Below, in pieces: positions 34,261 to 43,843 of a DNA stretch of 64,000 nucleotides. A program made the translations under genes and the position numbers. The stretch spans positions 124,001 to 188,000 of the forward strand of contig DHHF01000008.1 of assembly GCA_002403155.1 (NCBI GenBank), written 5' to 3'. The notes below the pieces were generated by a model. The model did no database searches. It was not told the DNA's origin and was given only the letters and a program-made list of their open reading frames with translations. How positions within the stretch are numbered: position 1 is the stretch's first letter; each line of letters starts with the position of its first letter. This DNA comes from Sulfurovum sp. UBA4779. Its GTDB lineage: Bacteria > Campylobacterota > Campylobacteria > Campylobacterales > Sulfurovaceae.

Positions 34261-35643
34261 ATGAAATTTAGTGATTTTGATTTTCATCCCGATCTTTTTA
34301 AGGGAGTGAAAATAGCGGGGTTTAAAGAGCCAAGCCCTATTCAGGCGATGGCGATACCTATCGTCGCAAACGGAAGCGATCTGATAGGGCAGGCCTATAC
34401 AGGGACAGGAAAAACAGCGGCATTCGGTTTGCCGATTATAGATAAAATCGCCAAAGGCGAGATAGAACGTGCGTTGGTGATTACGCCAACGAGGGAATTG
34501 GCAACGCAAGTGGCTGACGAGCTTTATCATTTAGGGCGTTTTGCCGGCATTAGGACACTAACGGTTTACGGCGGTGTAGGATACGGAAGACAAATAGCGC
34601 TGATTCACAAAGGGGTACAGATCGTGGTGGCCACACCGGGCAGGCTTAAGGATCTTTATAAAAAAGGAAAAATAGAGACTTTTAACCCGGAAATTGTTGT
34701 ACTGGATGAAGCAGACGAAATGCTTGATATGGGGTTTTTGGATGAAATTAAAGAAATATTTGAATACATTCCGCAAAACAGACAGACACTCCTTTTTTCT
34801 GCAACCATTCCTGAGCCTATCCGAGAATTGGCAAAAGATATTTTGTATAAGCCCGAAGTTGTTTCGGTGGTGGACCAAGAGGAGACGACCAACAATATCA
34901 TAGACCAACGTTATTATGTTATTAAAGAAGAGCAAAGAGATGAAGCATTGGTGAGGCTGCTTGAAACGGAAGAGACAGATAAATGTATCGTATTTTGCCG
35001 TATGAAAAGAGAGGTTGAAAGAGTTACGGAGCATCTTGAAGCGATGGGGTTTAACGCCAAAGGGCTTCATGGAGATATGGAGCAAACCGAAAGGGATGAG
35101 GTGATCAAGGCCTACAGAAGAGGAGAGGTCAAAATCATGGTCGCAACAGATGTCGCTGCACGCGGGCTTGATGTAAAAAATATTACCCATGTCATTAACT
35201 ACCATATCCCTTTTGACCCTCAAAGCTATGTGCATCGTATCGGCCGAACAGGGCGTGCAGGCAAAAGCGGCCAAGCGATTACTTTGGTGACTACCGAAGA
35301 GTTTAGAGAACTTCAGCGTATTCAAAAAGAGGTAGGGGCACAAATGCGCCTCTCTGTCATAGAAGAAGAGCAAGGCGTCGATGAAGCAGGCCGTGAATAT
35401 TTGGTTGAACGCATTAGGGATATTCCTGTTCATTCCGATGCTGCTGCAATGATTGCATTGATGCAAGAAATGGATGAAAAAATATTGCTGCAAAAGCTCA
35501 TGTCGTATCTTATTGAACAAGAATATCAAAAGATAACTTCCCGCATCGGATTTGATCAGGAGATGGTGGACGATATGATGCAAAATTATGCAGATGAACA
35601 AAAAATTGCAAAACAGAGCAATCGAAGAAAAAAAAGAAGATGA
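34261..35643 (+). CDS. DEAD-box ATP-dependent RNA helicase (DeaD/CshA-like)
   Basis: A 460-residue helicase. The Q-motif region FKEPSPIQAMAIP, motif I AYTGTGKTAAFG, Ia PTRELATQ, II VVLDEADEML, III LFSATIP, V ATDVAARGLDVKN and VI HRIGRTGRAG are all present, so the core is active. The C-terminal 90 residues (MIALMQEMDEKILLQKLMSYLIE) resemble the dimerisation/RNA-binding extension of DeaD/CshA and end in a basic tail. Expected roles are ribosome assembly and mRNA unfolding in the cold. The structured leader at 34197-34241 may regulate it. Confidence 0.93.
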   Translation: MKFSDFDFHPDLFKGVKIAGFKEPSPIQAMAIPIVANGSDLIGQAYTGTGKTAAFGLPIIDKIAKGEIERALVITPTRELATQVADELYHLGRFAGIRTLTVYGGVGYGRQIALIHKGVQIVVATPGRLKDLYKKGKIETFNPEIVVLDEADEMLDMGFLDEIKEIFEYIPQNRQTLLFSATIPEPIRELAKDILYKPEVVSVVDQEETTNNIIDQRYYVIKEEQRDEALVRLLETEETDKCIVFCRMKREVERVTEHLEAMGFNAKGLHGDMEQTERDEVIKAYRRGEVKIMVATDVAARGLDVKNITHVINYHIPFDPQSYVHRIGRTGRAGKSGQAITLVTTEEFRELQRIQKEVGAQMRLSVIEEEQGVDEAGREYLVERIRDIPVHSDAAAMIALMQEMDEKILLQKLMSYLIEQEYQKITSRIGFDQEMVDDMMQNYADEQKIAKQSNRRKKRR

Positions 35644-35713
35644 TAATTTTTTACCTTGAAGCAAGCAAAAGTATTTTAAAATTTCACTTCATAATTAAAA
35701 GAAGGTTGGCTAA

Positions 35714-35950
35714 ATGGACATAGTAGGCGAAAGCATTAAATTTATGGTGCTGGGAATGTTGGTGGTATTTACCTTTTTGTATGTTCTTGTTGTGCTTATG
35801 GGTGTTCAGGCAAAAATTATCAATAAGTTTTTCCCTGAAAAAAAACAGCCGGCTGCTCCTGTTTCGGGTGTCACTCCTGATATTTCGGAAGATGAATCAC
35901 GCCGTATCGCTGCAATTATCGCAGCGATATCAGAGTTTCGTAAAAATTAA
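35714..35950 (+). CDS. oadG: Oxaloacetate decarboxylase gamma chain (OadG)
   Basis: A 78-residue single-span membrane protein: IKFMVLGMLVVFTFLYVLVVLMGVQ is the membrane helix, followed by a cytoplasmic tail with an acidic end (SEDESRRIAAIIAAISEFRK). OadG proteins hold the alpha and beta chains of the sodium pump together and can bind Zn2+ at their C-terminus. Position immediately before oadA and oadB makes the assignment strong although the sequence is short. Confidence 0.88.
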   Translation: MDIVGESIKFMVLGMLVVFTFLYVLVVLMGVQAKIINKFFPEKKQPAAPVSGVTPDISEDESRRIAAIIAAISEFRKN

Positions 35951-35970
35951 TCATACAGAAGGTATCGTAA

Positions 35971-37779
35971 ATGGCTAAAAAATATATTGATGTAATGGAT
36001 ACAACTTTTAGGGATGGTTTTCAGTCCGTCTTTGGGGGGCGTGTGCTTATGAATGATTTTTTTCCTGCAGTAGAAGCAGCAAAAAAAGCAGGGATAACAC
36101 ATTTTGAATTTGGAGGAGGAGCAAGATTTCAATCACTCTTTTTTTATCTGCAAGAAAATGCTTTTGAGATGATGGACGGCTTTAGAGAGATTGTCGGGCC
36201 GGATGTAAATTTGCAAGTGCTTTCTAGAGGTATCAATACGGTGATGCTTGATACCGGCAGCCGGGAGATGATTGATCTGTTTGCCAAAATGTTTAAAAAG
36301 CACGGTACCACCACCGTGCGCAATTTTGATGCGCTGAATGATGTAAACAATCTTATCTACAGTGCAGAATGTATCAAAAAATACGGAATGAACCATGAAG
36401 TCGTTGTTACGATGATGGATCTGCCTCCGGGATGCAAGGGCGCACATGATGTGGCTTTTTACGAAAATACATTAAGAAATATTTTAGACAGCGGGATTCC
36501 TTTTGACAGTGTCTGCTTTAAAGATGCCTCAGGTACGGCAAATCCTCATAAAGTGTATGAAACCATCTATATGGCAAGAAAACTATTGGGCGAAAGTGTA
36601 CATCTCAGACTGCATACGCATGAGACGGCCGGGGTATCGGTAGCATCTTATCTGGCTGCATTGGAAGCCGGAGCCAATGGTATCGATATGGCAGCTTCGC
36701 CTGTAAGCGGAGGAACTTCGCAGCCTGACATCCTTACGATGCTGCATGCTACAAAGGGAAGCAATTACAATCTCGGCGATTTGCAATTGGATAAAGTGCT
36801 CAAATACGAAGAGACGCTCAAAGCGTGTCTTGCTGATTATATGATTCCGCCGGAAGCGACGCAGGTATCGCCTTTGATTCCTTTCTCACCTATGCCGGGC
36901 GGTGCACTTACTGCCAATACGCAAATGATGAGAGATTCGGGAGAGTTGGATAAATTTGATGATGTGATTGCAGCGATGAAAGAAGTAGTAGAGCGCGGAG
37001 GATACGGAACATCCGTAACGCCTGTCAGCCAGTTTTATTGGCAGCAGGCATATGCCAATGTGATGTTTGGCCCATGGAAGCAGATTGCTCCGGGATACGG
37101 CCGTATGGTACTTGGTTATTTTGGAAAGACTCCGGTAAAGGCAGACGATGAAATTATCAAATTTGCAAGCGAAAAGCTTGGTTTGGAACCTACAACAGAA
37201 AATCCTTTAGATATTGCGGATCGTGATGAAACAAAATCGATTGCATACTGGGAAAAAGTGCTTGAGCAAGAAGGTTTGGCAACGACCGATGAAAATGTTT
37301 TCATCGCCGGTGCATGCGATCAAAAGGGAATTGCGTTCTTGAAAGGGGAAAGCCCTCTCATGGTAAGAAAAGGTAAACAACAACATCATAAACATAACGG
37401 AGAGTGTCATATGTCAGGAAATTATAAAGTAGTAGTAGACGGTAAACAGTACAGTGTTCAAGTAGTAGAAGGTGATGCTGAGATTCAAATCAAAGAGGTA
37501 TCGACAGTGACAGCGCCTGTAACAGCACCAGTAGCAACGCCGGTAGAAACAGTTGGAGGTGCCGGAAGTTTTGAGATCCACTCTCAGACTCCCGGAAACG
37601 TTTGGAAAATACTAGTTAATCCAGGCGACAGCATCAAAGAAGGTGATAAGATCATGATCCTTGAGGCTATGAAAATGGAGATCGATATCGTTGCTCCTAA
37701 AGACGGTGTCATTGCTTCTGTGAATGTTAAAGTAAATGACAGCGTAATTGACGGGCAGCTGCTGGCAACAATGGAGTAG
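35971..37779 (+). CDS. oadA: Oxaloacetate decarboxylase / pyruvate carboxylase alpha-type subunit with biotin domain
   Basis: A 602-residue subunit. Residues 1-460 are the carboxyltransferase TIM barrel, with metal ligands in [12 protein letters not shown] and [12 protein letters not shown]. The variant [20 protein letters not shown] start is that of the epsilonproteobacterial PycB type rather than the classical RDAHQSLLATR. A His-rich linker ([11 protein letters not shown]) is followed by a separate-looking domain from Met481, a Thr/Ala/Pro/Val hinge ([12 protein letters not shown]) and a C-terminal biotinyl domain with the biotin lysine in [10 protein letters not shown]. With OadG and OadB it would decarboxylate oxaloacetate while pumping Na+. 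C. jejuni uses a homologous PycB with PycA as a carboxylase, but no biotin carboxylase gene is here. Confidence 0.9.
   Translation: MAKKYIDVMDTTFRDGFQSVFGGRVLMNDFFPAVEAAKKAGITHFEFGGGARFQSLFFYLQENAFEMMDGFREIVGPDVNLQVLSRGINTVMLDTGSREMIDLFAKMFKKHGTTTVRNFDALNDVNNLIYSAECIKKYGMNHEVVVTMMDLPPGCKGAHDVAFYENTLRNILDSGIPFDSVCFKDASGTANPHKVYETIYMARKLLGESVHLRLHTHETAGVSVASYLAALEAGANGIDMAASPVSGGTSQPDILTMLHATKGSNYNLGDLQLDKVLKYEETLKACLADYMIPPEATQVSPLIPFSPMPGGALTANTQMMRDSGELDKFDDVIAAMKEVVERGGYGTSVTPVSQFYWQQAYANVMFGPWKQIAPGYGRMVLGYFGKTPVKADDEIIKFASEKLGLEPTTENPLDIADRDETKSIAYWEKVLEQEGLATTDENVFIAGACDQKGIAFLKGESPLMVRKGKQQHHKHNGECHMSGNYKVVVDGKQYSVQVVEGDAEIQIKEVSTVTAPVTAPVATPVETVGGAGSFEIHSQTPGNVWKILVNPGDSIKEGDKIMILEAMKMEIDIVAPKDGVIASVNVKVNDSVIDGQLLATME
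37399..37413 (+). promoter_or_regulatory. Internal ribosome binding site and start codon within oadA
   Basis: GGAGAG at 37399-37404 lies seven to eight bases before an in-frame ATG at 37411 (oadA codon 481). The product would be a 122-residue free biotin carrier protein beginning [20 protein letters not shown], a start like that of stand-alone biotin carriers. Confidence 0.45.
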
Positions 37780-37781
37780 TA

Positions 37782-39101
37782 ATGAAGATAAAACATCTCT
37801 TTTTCTCGATACTGATAGCCTTTGCGGCATCGGTTTCTTCTTTGCAAGCATCAGGCGGAACGCCGGCAGAACAGCCGCAGAAGGATGCCTATGTTGAAAA
37901 ATCAATGAATGAATTGGCTTCCAGTTTTTATAATACAACCGGGTTAAAAGCCTTTATCTCCCCCAAAGAAGGAGTAAAAAACGGCCAAGGCGAAGAAATG
38001 ACTCCTTTTGCCCAAAGCTGGGGACGTTTGATTATGTTTATGATTATCTTTCTTCTTTTTTACCTGGCTATCGCAAAAGGGTTTGAGCCGCTATTGCTCT
38101 TGCCGATTGCATTTGGCGGATTGCTTGCCAATATTCCTATCGCGAATATGACAGGTGATCACGGAATGCTGGGGATTATCTACAATATGGGGATTGCCAA
38201 TGAATTCTTCCCTTTGCTGATCTTTATGGGCGTTGGGGCAATGACAGATTTTGGTCCTTTGCTTGCCAATCCCAAAACAGCTCTTTTAGGCGGTGCGGCA
38301 CAGTTTGGAATATTCGGATCATTGGTTGGTGCTGCAGCATTGTCTCAATATACGGGATTTGTTGATTTTTCGCTTGAACAATGTTCGGCAATCAGTATCA
38401 TCGGAGGAGCGGATGGCCCGACGTCTATCTTTATTGCTTCAAAATTGGCGCCTGAGCTGATGGGTGCGATCGCGGTGGCAGCCTACTCTTACATGGCGCT
38501 TGTTCCGGTTATACAGCCGCCGATCATGAAAGCATTGACAACAGTTGAAGAGCGTAGAATCGTTATGAATACCACTCGCAAGGTTCAAAAACTTGAGAAG
38601 TTGATCTTCCCGTTATTGGTTCTTGTGATGACATTGCTTGTGTTGCCTGATGCTGCACCGCTGATTGGGGCATTTACCTTTGGAAATTTTGCCAAAGAAT
38701 CAGGAGTGGTTGATAGACTAAGCAATGAAATGCAAAACTCTTTGATCAATATTGTGACCATTTTCTTGGGCCTTGGTGTCGGATCAAAGCTTGCATCGGA
38801 TAAATTTCTTGTGATGGAAACATTAGGGATTATGATTATCGGACTTCTTGCGTTTGCTGCAGGAACCGCCGCCGGTGTTTTGATGGCAAAGTTGATGAAT
38901 AAGTTTTCTAAAGAGCCGATCAATCCTCTTATCGGAGCTGCAGGCGTTTCTGCCGTACCTATGGCGGCAAGGGTTGTAAGCAAAGTAGGCGCCGAAGCAA
39001 GACCGGGCAATATTTTGTTGATGCATGCGATGGGGCCAAATGTTGCGGGTGTGATAGGATCGGCTGTTGCAGCAGGTGTAATGCTGGCTATATTTAAATA
39101 A
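37782..39101 (+). CDS. oadB: Sodium-pumping oxaloacetate decarboxylase beta subunit
   Basis: A 439-residue membrane subunit with about nine helices and the sodium/decarboxylation motifs [18 protein letters not shown] and [13 protein letters not shown], plus a late [15 protein letters not shown] segment, as in OadB/GcdB/MmdB proteins. It carries out decarboxylation of carboxybiotin and couples it to export of Na+. The N-terminus has an additional signal-like helix ([21 protein letters not shown]) and a polar loop of about 70 residues before the first core helix. It starts two bases after oadA. Confidence 0.92.
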   Translation: MKIKHLFFSILIAFAASVSSLQASGGTPAEQPQKDAYVEKSMNELASSFYNTTGLKAFISPKEGVKNGQGEEMTPFAQSWGRLIMFMIIFLLFYLAIAKGFEPLLLLPIAFGGLLANIPIANMTGDHGMLGIIYNMGIANEFFPLLIFMGVGAMTDFGPLLANPKTALLGGAAQFGIFGSLVGAAALSQYTGFVDFSLEQCSAISIIGGADGPTSIFIASKLAPELMGAIAVAAYSYMALVPVIQPPIMKALTTVEERRIVMNTTRKVQKLEKLIFPLLVLVMTLLVLPDAAPLIGAFTFGNFAKESGVVDRLSNEMQNSLINIVTIFLGLGVGSKLASDKFLVMETLGIMIIGLLAFAAGTAAGVLMAKLMNKFSKEPINPLIGAAGVSAVPMAARVVSKVGAEARPGNILLMHAMGPNVAGVIGSAVAAGVMLAIFK

Positions 39102-39113
39102 AACAAAGAGGAT

Positions 39114-40709
39114 ATGATGAATAGTAAGACGCCCAAGGGGCTTGAAAAACTGGGATTAGAAAATATTGGAAAAATATATTATAATTTAAGTTTTGATGAA
39201 CTTCAGGCACATGAAGTCAATCGTGGAGAGTGTAAAATCTCTGCATCAGGTACAGCCATTTGTGATACGGGCATCTTTACGGGAAGAAGTCCCAAGGATA
39301 AATATTTTGTCAATCAAGAGCCTTCCAATCAACATATTGCTTGGGGGGATGTCAACAGACCTATAGAAAAAAAGATTTTTAACGAACTCTTTGATCTGGC
39401 AAAAAAAGAGCTATCCGGAAAAAACATTTATATTAATGACGTCTATGCAGGAGCAAGCAAAGAGAGCCGCAGATGTATTCGTTTTATTACTGAAGTGGCT
39501 TGGCAGGCTCATTTTGTGACCAATATGTTTATACGCCCGACCCAAGAAGAATTGGAAAATTTTGAACCTGATTTTGTTGTTTACAATGCATGCAAAACAA
39601 CAGATAAAAATTATAAAGCACACGGTTTGAACTCTGATGTGTTCGTTGTTTTTGATATCGAGGATGCTGTTTGCGTCATCGGCGGCACTTGGTACGGCGG
39701 GGAGATGAAAAAAGGTATCTTCTCGATGATGAATTATTGGCTGCCTCTTGAAAATAAACTTCCTATGCACTGTTCTGCAAATGTAGGCAAAGAGGGAGAT
39801 GTCTGTCTTTTCTTTGGTCTTTCCGGAACCGGCAAGACAACGCTTTCAACGGATCCAAATAGGGCTTTGATCGGAGATGACGAACATGGATGGGATGACA
39901 ATGGCGTTTTCAATTTTGAAGGCGGCTGTTATGCTAAAGTGATCAACCTTGACCCAAAAAGCGAACCGGAGATTTTCGGAGCTATCAAAAAAGATGCACT
40001 TTTGGAAAATGTAGTGTATGATGAGGACGGCATTGTAGATTATGCCGATGCATCAAAAACAGAAAATACACGTGTTTCTTATCCTATTGAACATATTGCG
40101 AACCATCAGATCGGGCTTCAGGCGGGCCATCCCAGCAATATTATTTTTCTTACCGCAGATGCATTTGGCGTGCTTCCTCCTGTAAGCAAGCTGACAAAAG
40201 AGCAGGCGATGTACTATTTTCTAAGCGGTTATACAGCCAAAGTTGCCGGTACGGAAAGAGGGATTACAGAGCCGGTTGCTACGTTCTCTGCTTGTTTCGG
40301 CGAAGCTTTTCTTCCGTTGCATCCAACGGTGTATGCAAAACTGCTTGGAGAAAGGATCGACAAGTACGGCGTTAATGTCTATTTGGTCAATACCGGTTGG
40401 ACAGGCGGTCCTTACGGAACAGGGAAACGTATGAGCATTAAAGATACAAGAGCGTGTATCGACGGTATCTTGAACGGAGCTATCAATAAAGCTGAGTTTG
40501 ATACGCTTCCGATTTTCAATCTTGCTATTCCAAAAGCATTGGAAGGCGTTAATGACAACAAAGTACTCAATCCAAGAGAAACGTGGGCAGATAAGGCAGA
40601 ATATGATGCAATGCTTGCAAAATTGGCCAAAATGTTCCAACAGAATTTCCGTCGCTATGATGACAGAGGCGATGAGTTTGATTATGCTTCTGCCGGCCCT
40701 CAACTCTAG
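39114..40709 (+). CDS. pckA: Phosphoenolpyruvate carboxykinase (ATP)
   Basis: A 531-residue enzyme that converts oxaloacetate and ATP to phosphoenolpyruvate, CO2 and ADP. Seen are [12 protein letters not shown], the kinase P-loop [14 protein letters not shown], the metal site [24 protein letters not shown] and the late [17 protein letters not shown] motif. Length is normal for the ATP type. It lies 12 bases after oadB and before a terminator, so oadGAB-pckA reads as a single oxaloacetate-consuming operon with two outlets, pyruvate and phosphoenolpyruvate. Confidence 0.96.
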   Translation: MMNSKTPKGLEKLGLENIGKIYYNLSFDELQAHEVNRGECKISASGTAICDTGIFTGRSPKDKYFVNQEPSNQHIAWGDVNRPIEKKIFNELFDLAKKELSGKNIYINDVYAGASKESRRCIRFITEVAWQAHFVTNMFIRPTQEELENFEPDFVVYNACKTTDKNYKAHGLNSDVFVVFDIEDAVCVIGGTWYGGEMKKGIFSMMNYWLPLENKLPMHCSANVGKEGDVCLFFGLSGTGKTTLSTDPNRALIGDDEHGWDDNGVFNFEGGCYAKVINLDPKSEPEIFGAIKKDALLENVVYDEDGIVDYADASKTENTRVSYPIEHIANHQIGLQAGHPSNIIFLTADAFGVLPPVSKLTKEQAMYYFLSGYTAKVAGTERGITEPVATFSACFGEAFLPLHPTVYAKLLGERIDKYGVNVYLVNTGWTGGPYGTGKRMSIKDTRACIDGILNGAINKAEFDTLPIFNLAIPKALEGVNDNKVLNPRETWADKAEYDAMLAKLAKMFQQNFRRYDDRGDEFDYASAGPQL

Positions 40710-40718
40710 AGAGCCAAG

Positions 40719-40748
40719 AAGACTCCATTTGCGAGTCTTTTTCTCTTA
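40719..40748 (+). terminator. Rho-independent terminator after pckA
   Basis: AAGACTC (40719-40725) and GAGTCTT (40733-40739) form a 7-bp stem with a CATTTGC loop, followed by TTTCTCTTA. It ends the oadGAB-pckA operon. Confidence 0.75.
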
Positions 40749-40802
40749 TATTATTCTAAGAAATCTATAGTATAGTTTCACATTATCTAATTAAAAGGAA
40801 TA

Positions 40803-40988
40803 ATGATGGATGTCAATAAAATCAGAAAAGTTTGTAGACCAATTAGAATCGTAGTAGGGCTTGCGCTTATCGGCGTCGGTGTCTATACGGGTATCAAATG
40901 GTTCTATTTGGGCATTATCCCATTGATTGCAGGATTGGCAAATTTCTGTCCGCTTTGTCTCATTACAAAAAAATGTGATGTGCAATAG
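40803..40988 (+). CDS. DUF2892-type small membrane protein (YgaP transmembrane-like)
   Basis: A 61-residue protein with two helices (IRIVVGLALIGVGVYTGI and FYLGIIPLIAGLANFCPLCL) and the family motif FCPLCL-like LANFCPLCLI. Such domains occur alone or fused to rhodanese domains in YgaP. The paired cysteines near the membrane may bind sulfur or metal, but this is inference. Start is ATG 40803 or 40806 behind AAAAGGAATA. Followed by a terminator, so it is probably monocistronic. Confidence 0.8.
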   Translation: MMDVNKIRKVCRPIRIVVGLALIGVGVYTGIKWFYLGIIPLIAGLANFCPLCLITKKCDVQ

Positions 40989-40996
40989 ATAGCCAT

Positions 40997-41024
40997 AAGG
41001 GTTCTGTGAACAGAACCCTTCTTT
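40997..41024 (+). terminator. Rho-independent terminator after the DUF2892 gene
   Basis: A perfect 10-bp stem AAGGGTTCTG-TGAA-CAGAACCCTT (40997-41020) followed by CTTTG. The stem is strong; the T-run is short. Confidence 0.7.
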
Positions 41025-41082
41025 GAAAAATCTTCCGCCATATTGAACGGCATTATTGAAAACTTCGACAATTCCAGATTAC

Positions 41083-41100
41083 ATAGTGTACAATTGCATT
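41083..41100 (+). repeat. Second copy of the 18-base promoter element
   Basis: ATAGTGTACAATTGCATT is identical to 9272-9289 before rlmH. It lies 125 bases before mgtE in an otherwise AT-rich leader, and could drive a long mgtE leader or a small unannotated RNA. Confidence 0.4.
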
Positions 41101-41225
41101 CTATAAAATCTTAAATCTAATTTGATTTGAATATAATTTGATTGATATTTTTGTCCTTTTGATAAAAACAGTCAAATTTACAGAGACTTTAATGGACATC
41201 GGTTAGCATTGATTAAGGGATAAGC

Positions 41226-42593
41226 ATGAAAATCAACGAAGAAATCTTAGAGAACATTAAAGAACTAGAAGATCATTTGGCCAAACATATCGAAGGGGTT
41301 GATCTTGGTGTTCACCCTTATGAGATAGCCGATTTGCTTGTGGAACTTAAAGAAGAAAGCGAAGAGGCTTATAACGAATTTCTTCAAAAATTGCCGAAAG
41401 ATTTGTTGGCCGAGGTTTTAGTTGAGCTTCCAAGATCTCACCAAGAAGAGATTTATGAACACTATGAAGCCAAAGAACTTGCTGCGTTGGCTGAAGTGTT
41501 AGATACCGATGAAGCAGCCGATTTGATTTTGCATATCGAAGAGCTGGATGAAGAAAAAGCAGACGAGGTACTTTCAAATCTTTCGGACAAAGACAGAGGC
41601 ACCATAGAGGAGCTGATCTCTTATGATGAAGATGAGGCCGGGGCTTACATGCAAACCGAGCTTTTTGATGCCTATCTGGGTGAGTCTATCGGTGATTCGG
41701 TAAGACGTCTGAAGCGGTTAAAACAAGAAAATCAGATCGATAACGTTCATCATGTCTTTATAGTGGATGACAAAAGAAAATTTATCGGTATGATTCCGCT
41801 TGAGGATCTTATCCTTCACGGGCCGCATGAAGTCTACAAGGATGTCATTGCAGAGGGGATGATTACCGTATCGGTTTCATCTCATGAAGCGATTAAAAAT
41901 GTCGTAGAAGTTGTAAGTAATTATGACTTGAGCGTGGTGGCCATAGTGAACGAAAAAGGTACACTCCTTGGACGTATCACGTCTGATGATATTTATGATA
42001 TTATCGAAGAAGAGGCAACGGAGCAGATCTATAATCTTGCCGGAGTTAATGATGAAGCCGAACAAGAAGAGAGTATTTGGAAGATCGGAAAAGCCAGAGG
42101 TGTATGGCTTGGAGTCAATCTTGTGACGGCGATTGTTGCATCATTGGTGATCGGCCTGTTTGATTCTACGATACAGTCGCTTGTTGCTTTGGCAGTATTG
42201 ATGCCGATCGTTGCTTCTATGGGCGGCAATGCAGGAACGCAGACGCTGACTGTTACCGTAAGACAAATGGCATTGGGCGATATCGAAGCCGATGAAGCCA
42301 AAGAAACAATAGTAAAAGAAGTGCTTGTGTCTTTGTTGAACGGGTTGCTCTATGCCGGAGTCATGGGCATTATCGCGTATGTGTGGTTTCAGATGCCTAT
42401 GTTGGGGGTAGTGATCGCTGCAGCAATGCTGATCAATCTTTTTTCTGCAGGATTTTTTGGTGCAGTGATTCCTCTTGCCCTGAAAAAATTTGGTGTGGAC
42501 CCTGCTATCGGGTCAACGGTGCTTTTGACAACTGTGACGGATGTGGTAGGATTTTTCAGTTTTTTAGGTTTGGCAACAGTAATATTGTTGTAA
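41226..42593 (+). CDS. mgtE: Magnesium transporter MgtE
   Basis: A 455-residue Mg2+ channel/transporter. Residues 1-130 form the acidic superhelical N domain (LDTDEAADLILHIEELDEEK), 131-255 two CBS domains (VHHVFIVDDKRKFIGMI, LSVVAIVNEKGTLLGRIT), and 270-455 five transmembrane helices with the pore motif AVLMPIVASMGGNAGTQTLT. The acidic N and CBS domains close the channel when Mg2+ is high. The 205-base region between the preceding terminator and its start is AT-rich; I do not see an M-box riboswitch in it. Confidence 0.95.
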   Translation: MKINEEILENIKELEDHLAKHIEGVDLGVHPYEIADLLVELKEESEEAYNEFLQKLPKDLLAEVLVELPRSHQEEIYEHYEAKELAALAEVLDTDEAADLILHIEELDEEKADEVLSNLSDKDRGTIEELISYDEDEAGAYMQTELFDAYLGESIGDSVRRLKRLKQENQIDNVHHVFIVDDKRKFIGMIPLEDLILHGPHEVYKDVIAEGMITVSVSSHEAIKNVVEVVSNYDLSVVAIVNEKGTLLGRITSDDIYDIIEEEATEQIYNLAGVNDEAEQEESIWKIGKARGVWLGVNLVTAIVASLVIGLFDSTIQSLVALAVLMPIVASMGGNAGTQTLTVTVRQMALGDIEADEAKETIVKEVLVSLLNGLLYAGVMGIIAYVWFQMPMLGVVIAAAMLINLFSAGFFGAVIPLALKKFGVDPAIGSTVLLTTVTDVVGFFSFLGLATVILL

Positions 42594-42609
42594 GGGGAGG
42601 GACAAATAC

Positions 42610-43788
42610 ATGAGCGGAACAGACTGGGCGGAAAAAAATAAACCCTATCCCTTGAGATATTATGTTGAGGATTATTGGGATATTGTGGTAGGCACGATAG
42701 CTATCATAGCGGCGATCTTTATGCATAAAAATGGCAATGGAGGCATGGCTACCGTATTGGCTGCCGTTGGCATCGCTGCACTTTCATTGACGGTTGCGGA
42801 AGTGGCAGAAATTCTTTCTGAGAGACTTGTGGAGCCATATGCAAGCATGGTGCTTACTTTTAGTGCGGTGATTGTGGAAATTATTCTTTTGTATATTGTT
42901 TTGCTTGAAGCAGCGCATTCGCCGGAAGTGATCGAGACGGTGAAAGGAGGCATCATCTCCGCAGTGATTGTGGATATGAATGTACTTTTGGGGCTTGCTG
43001 TATTTATCGGCGGACTTAAATATACAGAACAAGAACACAACAAAGAGACTTCAAGCACCTATACCACAATATTGTTTGTAACGTCATTGGCTCTTTTGGT
43101 TCCTAGCCTTTTAAGTCAAACAGAGCATGGCAGCAGGGCCATTAAAGAAGCAAGCAGTATTATCGCAGGGGTGCTGATGCTTTTTTATATTATTATGTTT
43201 ATTTTTCAAACAAGAACCCATACCCATTTTTTTCAGGCGACAGCCAAAAGCAGATTTTTTAGGCTTAAAAGAAAATTGAGAGAAGAGGGGCAAGAGATTG
43301 ATGAAAATGAACACAGTGGCTATATTTTTGAAAAGTTTAATAATCTAAGTAATTTTGCCATGATTTTTCTTTTGATCGGTATGATCGCCTTGGGTGCAGA
43401 AGTGTTTGCGACTGATGGCGTGGCTCTTGCCAAGGAGTATGGGGTATCGGCAGGACTTTCTGGTTTATTTATTGCTATTGTCGCGGTTGCTCCGGAAATC
43501 TTTACGGCAATCAAGGCAGCCAGAAATGATCAGATTCAAAGGGTTGTAAATATTGCGATGGGCGCTTCAACGGTATCTATCCTTTTGACTGTACCTGTAT
43601 TGTTAGCGATGGCATATATAAGTAATATTAATCTTTTCTTAGATTTTAATCCTCTTCAGATCGGTGCTTTAATTATGACGATTATTTTAGCATGGAAGAG
43701 CACCGAAGAGGGGCAGACAAACTATTTTGAGGGAATGTCTCATTTGATGTTTTTTATTTGCTATGCCATTATTGCAACTTATTATTGA
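42610..43788 (+). CDS. CaCA-family cation/proton or cation/sodium antiporter
   Basis: A 392-residue membrane protein with about eleven hydrophobic helices and two acidic repeat motifs typical of the Ca2+:cation antiporter superfamily: SLTVAEVAEILSERLVEPYASMVLTFSAVIVEI in the first half and FIAIVAVAPEIFTAIKAARNDQIQ in the second. A basic, His-containing cytoplasmic loop (residues 200-240) separates the halves. It resembles ChaA-like Ca2+ or Na+/H+ antiporters. It begins 16 bases after mgtE, suggesting a divalent/monovalent cation homeostasis operon. Confidence 0.8.
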   Translation: MSGTDWAEKNKPYPLRYYVEDYWDIVVGTIAIIAAIFMHKNGNGGMATVLAAVGIAALSLTVAEVAEILSERLVEPYASMVLTFSAVIVEIILLYIVLLEAAHSPEVIETVKGGIISAVIVDMNVLLGLAVFIGGLKYTEQEHNKETSSTYTTILFVTSLALLVPSLLSQTEHGSRAIKEASSIIAGVLMLFYIIMFIFQTRTHTHFFQATAKSRFFRLKRKLREEGQEIDENEHSGYIFEKFNNLSNFAMIFLLIGMIALGAEVFATDGVALAKEYGVSAGLSGLFIAIVAVAPEIFTAIKAARNDQIQRVVNIAMGASTVSILLTVPVLLAMAYISNINLFLDFNPLQIGALIMTIILAWKSTEEGQTNYFEGMSHLMFFICYAIIATYY

Positions 43789-43808
43789 AGATGAATGCGA
43801 TATTGGTC

Positions 43809-43814
43809 TATAAT
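43809..43814 (+). promoter_or_regulatory. -10 box of the second DEAD-box helicase gene
   Basis: TATAAT at 43809-43814, 30 bases before the ATG at 43844, with AAAAAGAG as ribosome binding site. Confidence 0.4.
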
Positions 43815-43843
43815 TACACTATTTTAATATAAAAAGAGTTGCT

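Noticed and set aside
40988..41225. Possible magnesium riboswitch (M-box) upstream of mgtE
   Set aside because: The region has a terminator for the preceding gene and AT-rich DNA; I could not find the conserved stems of the M-box.
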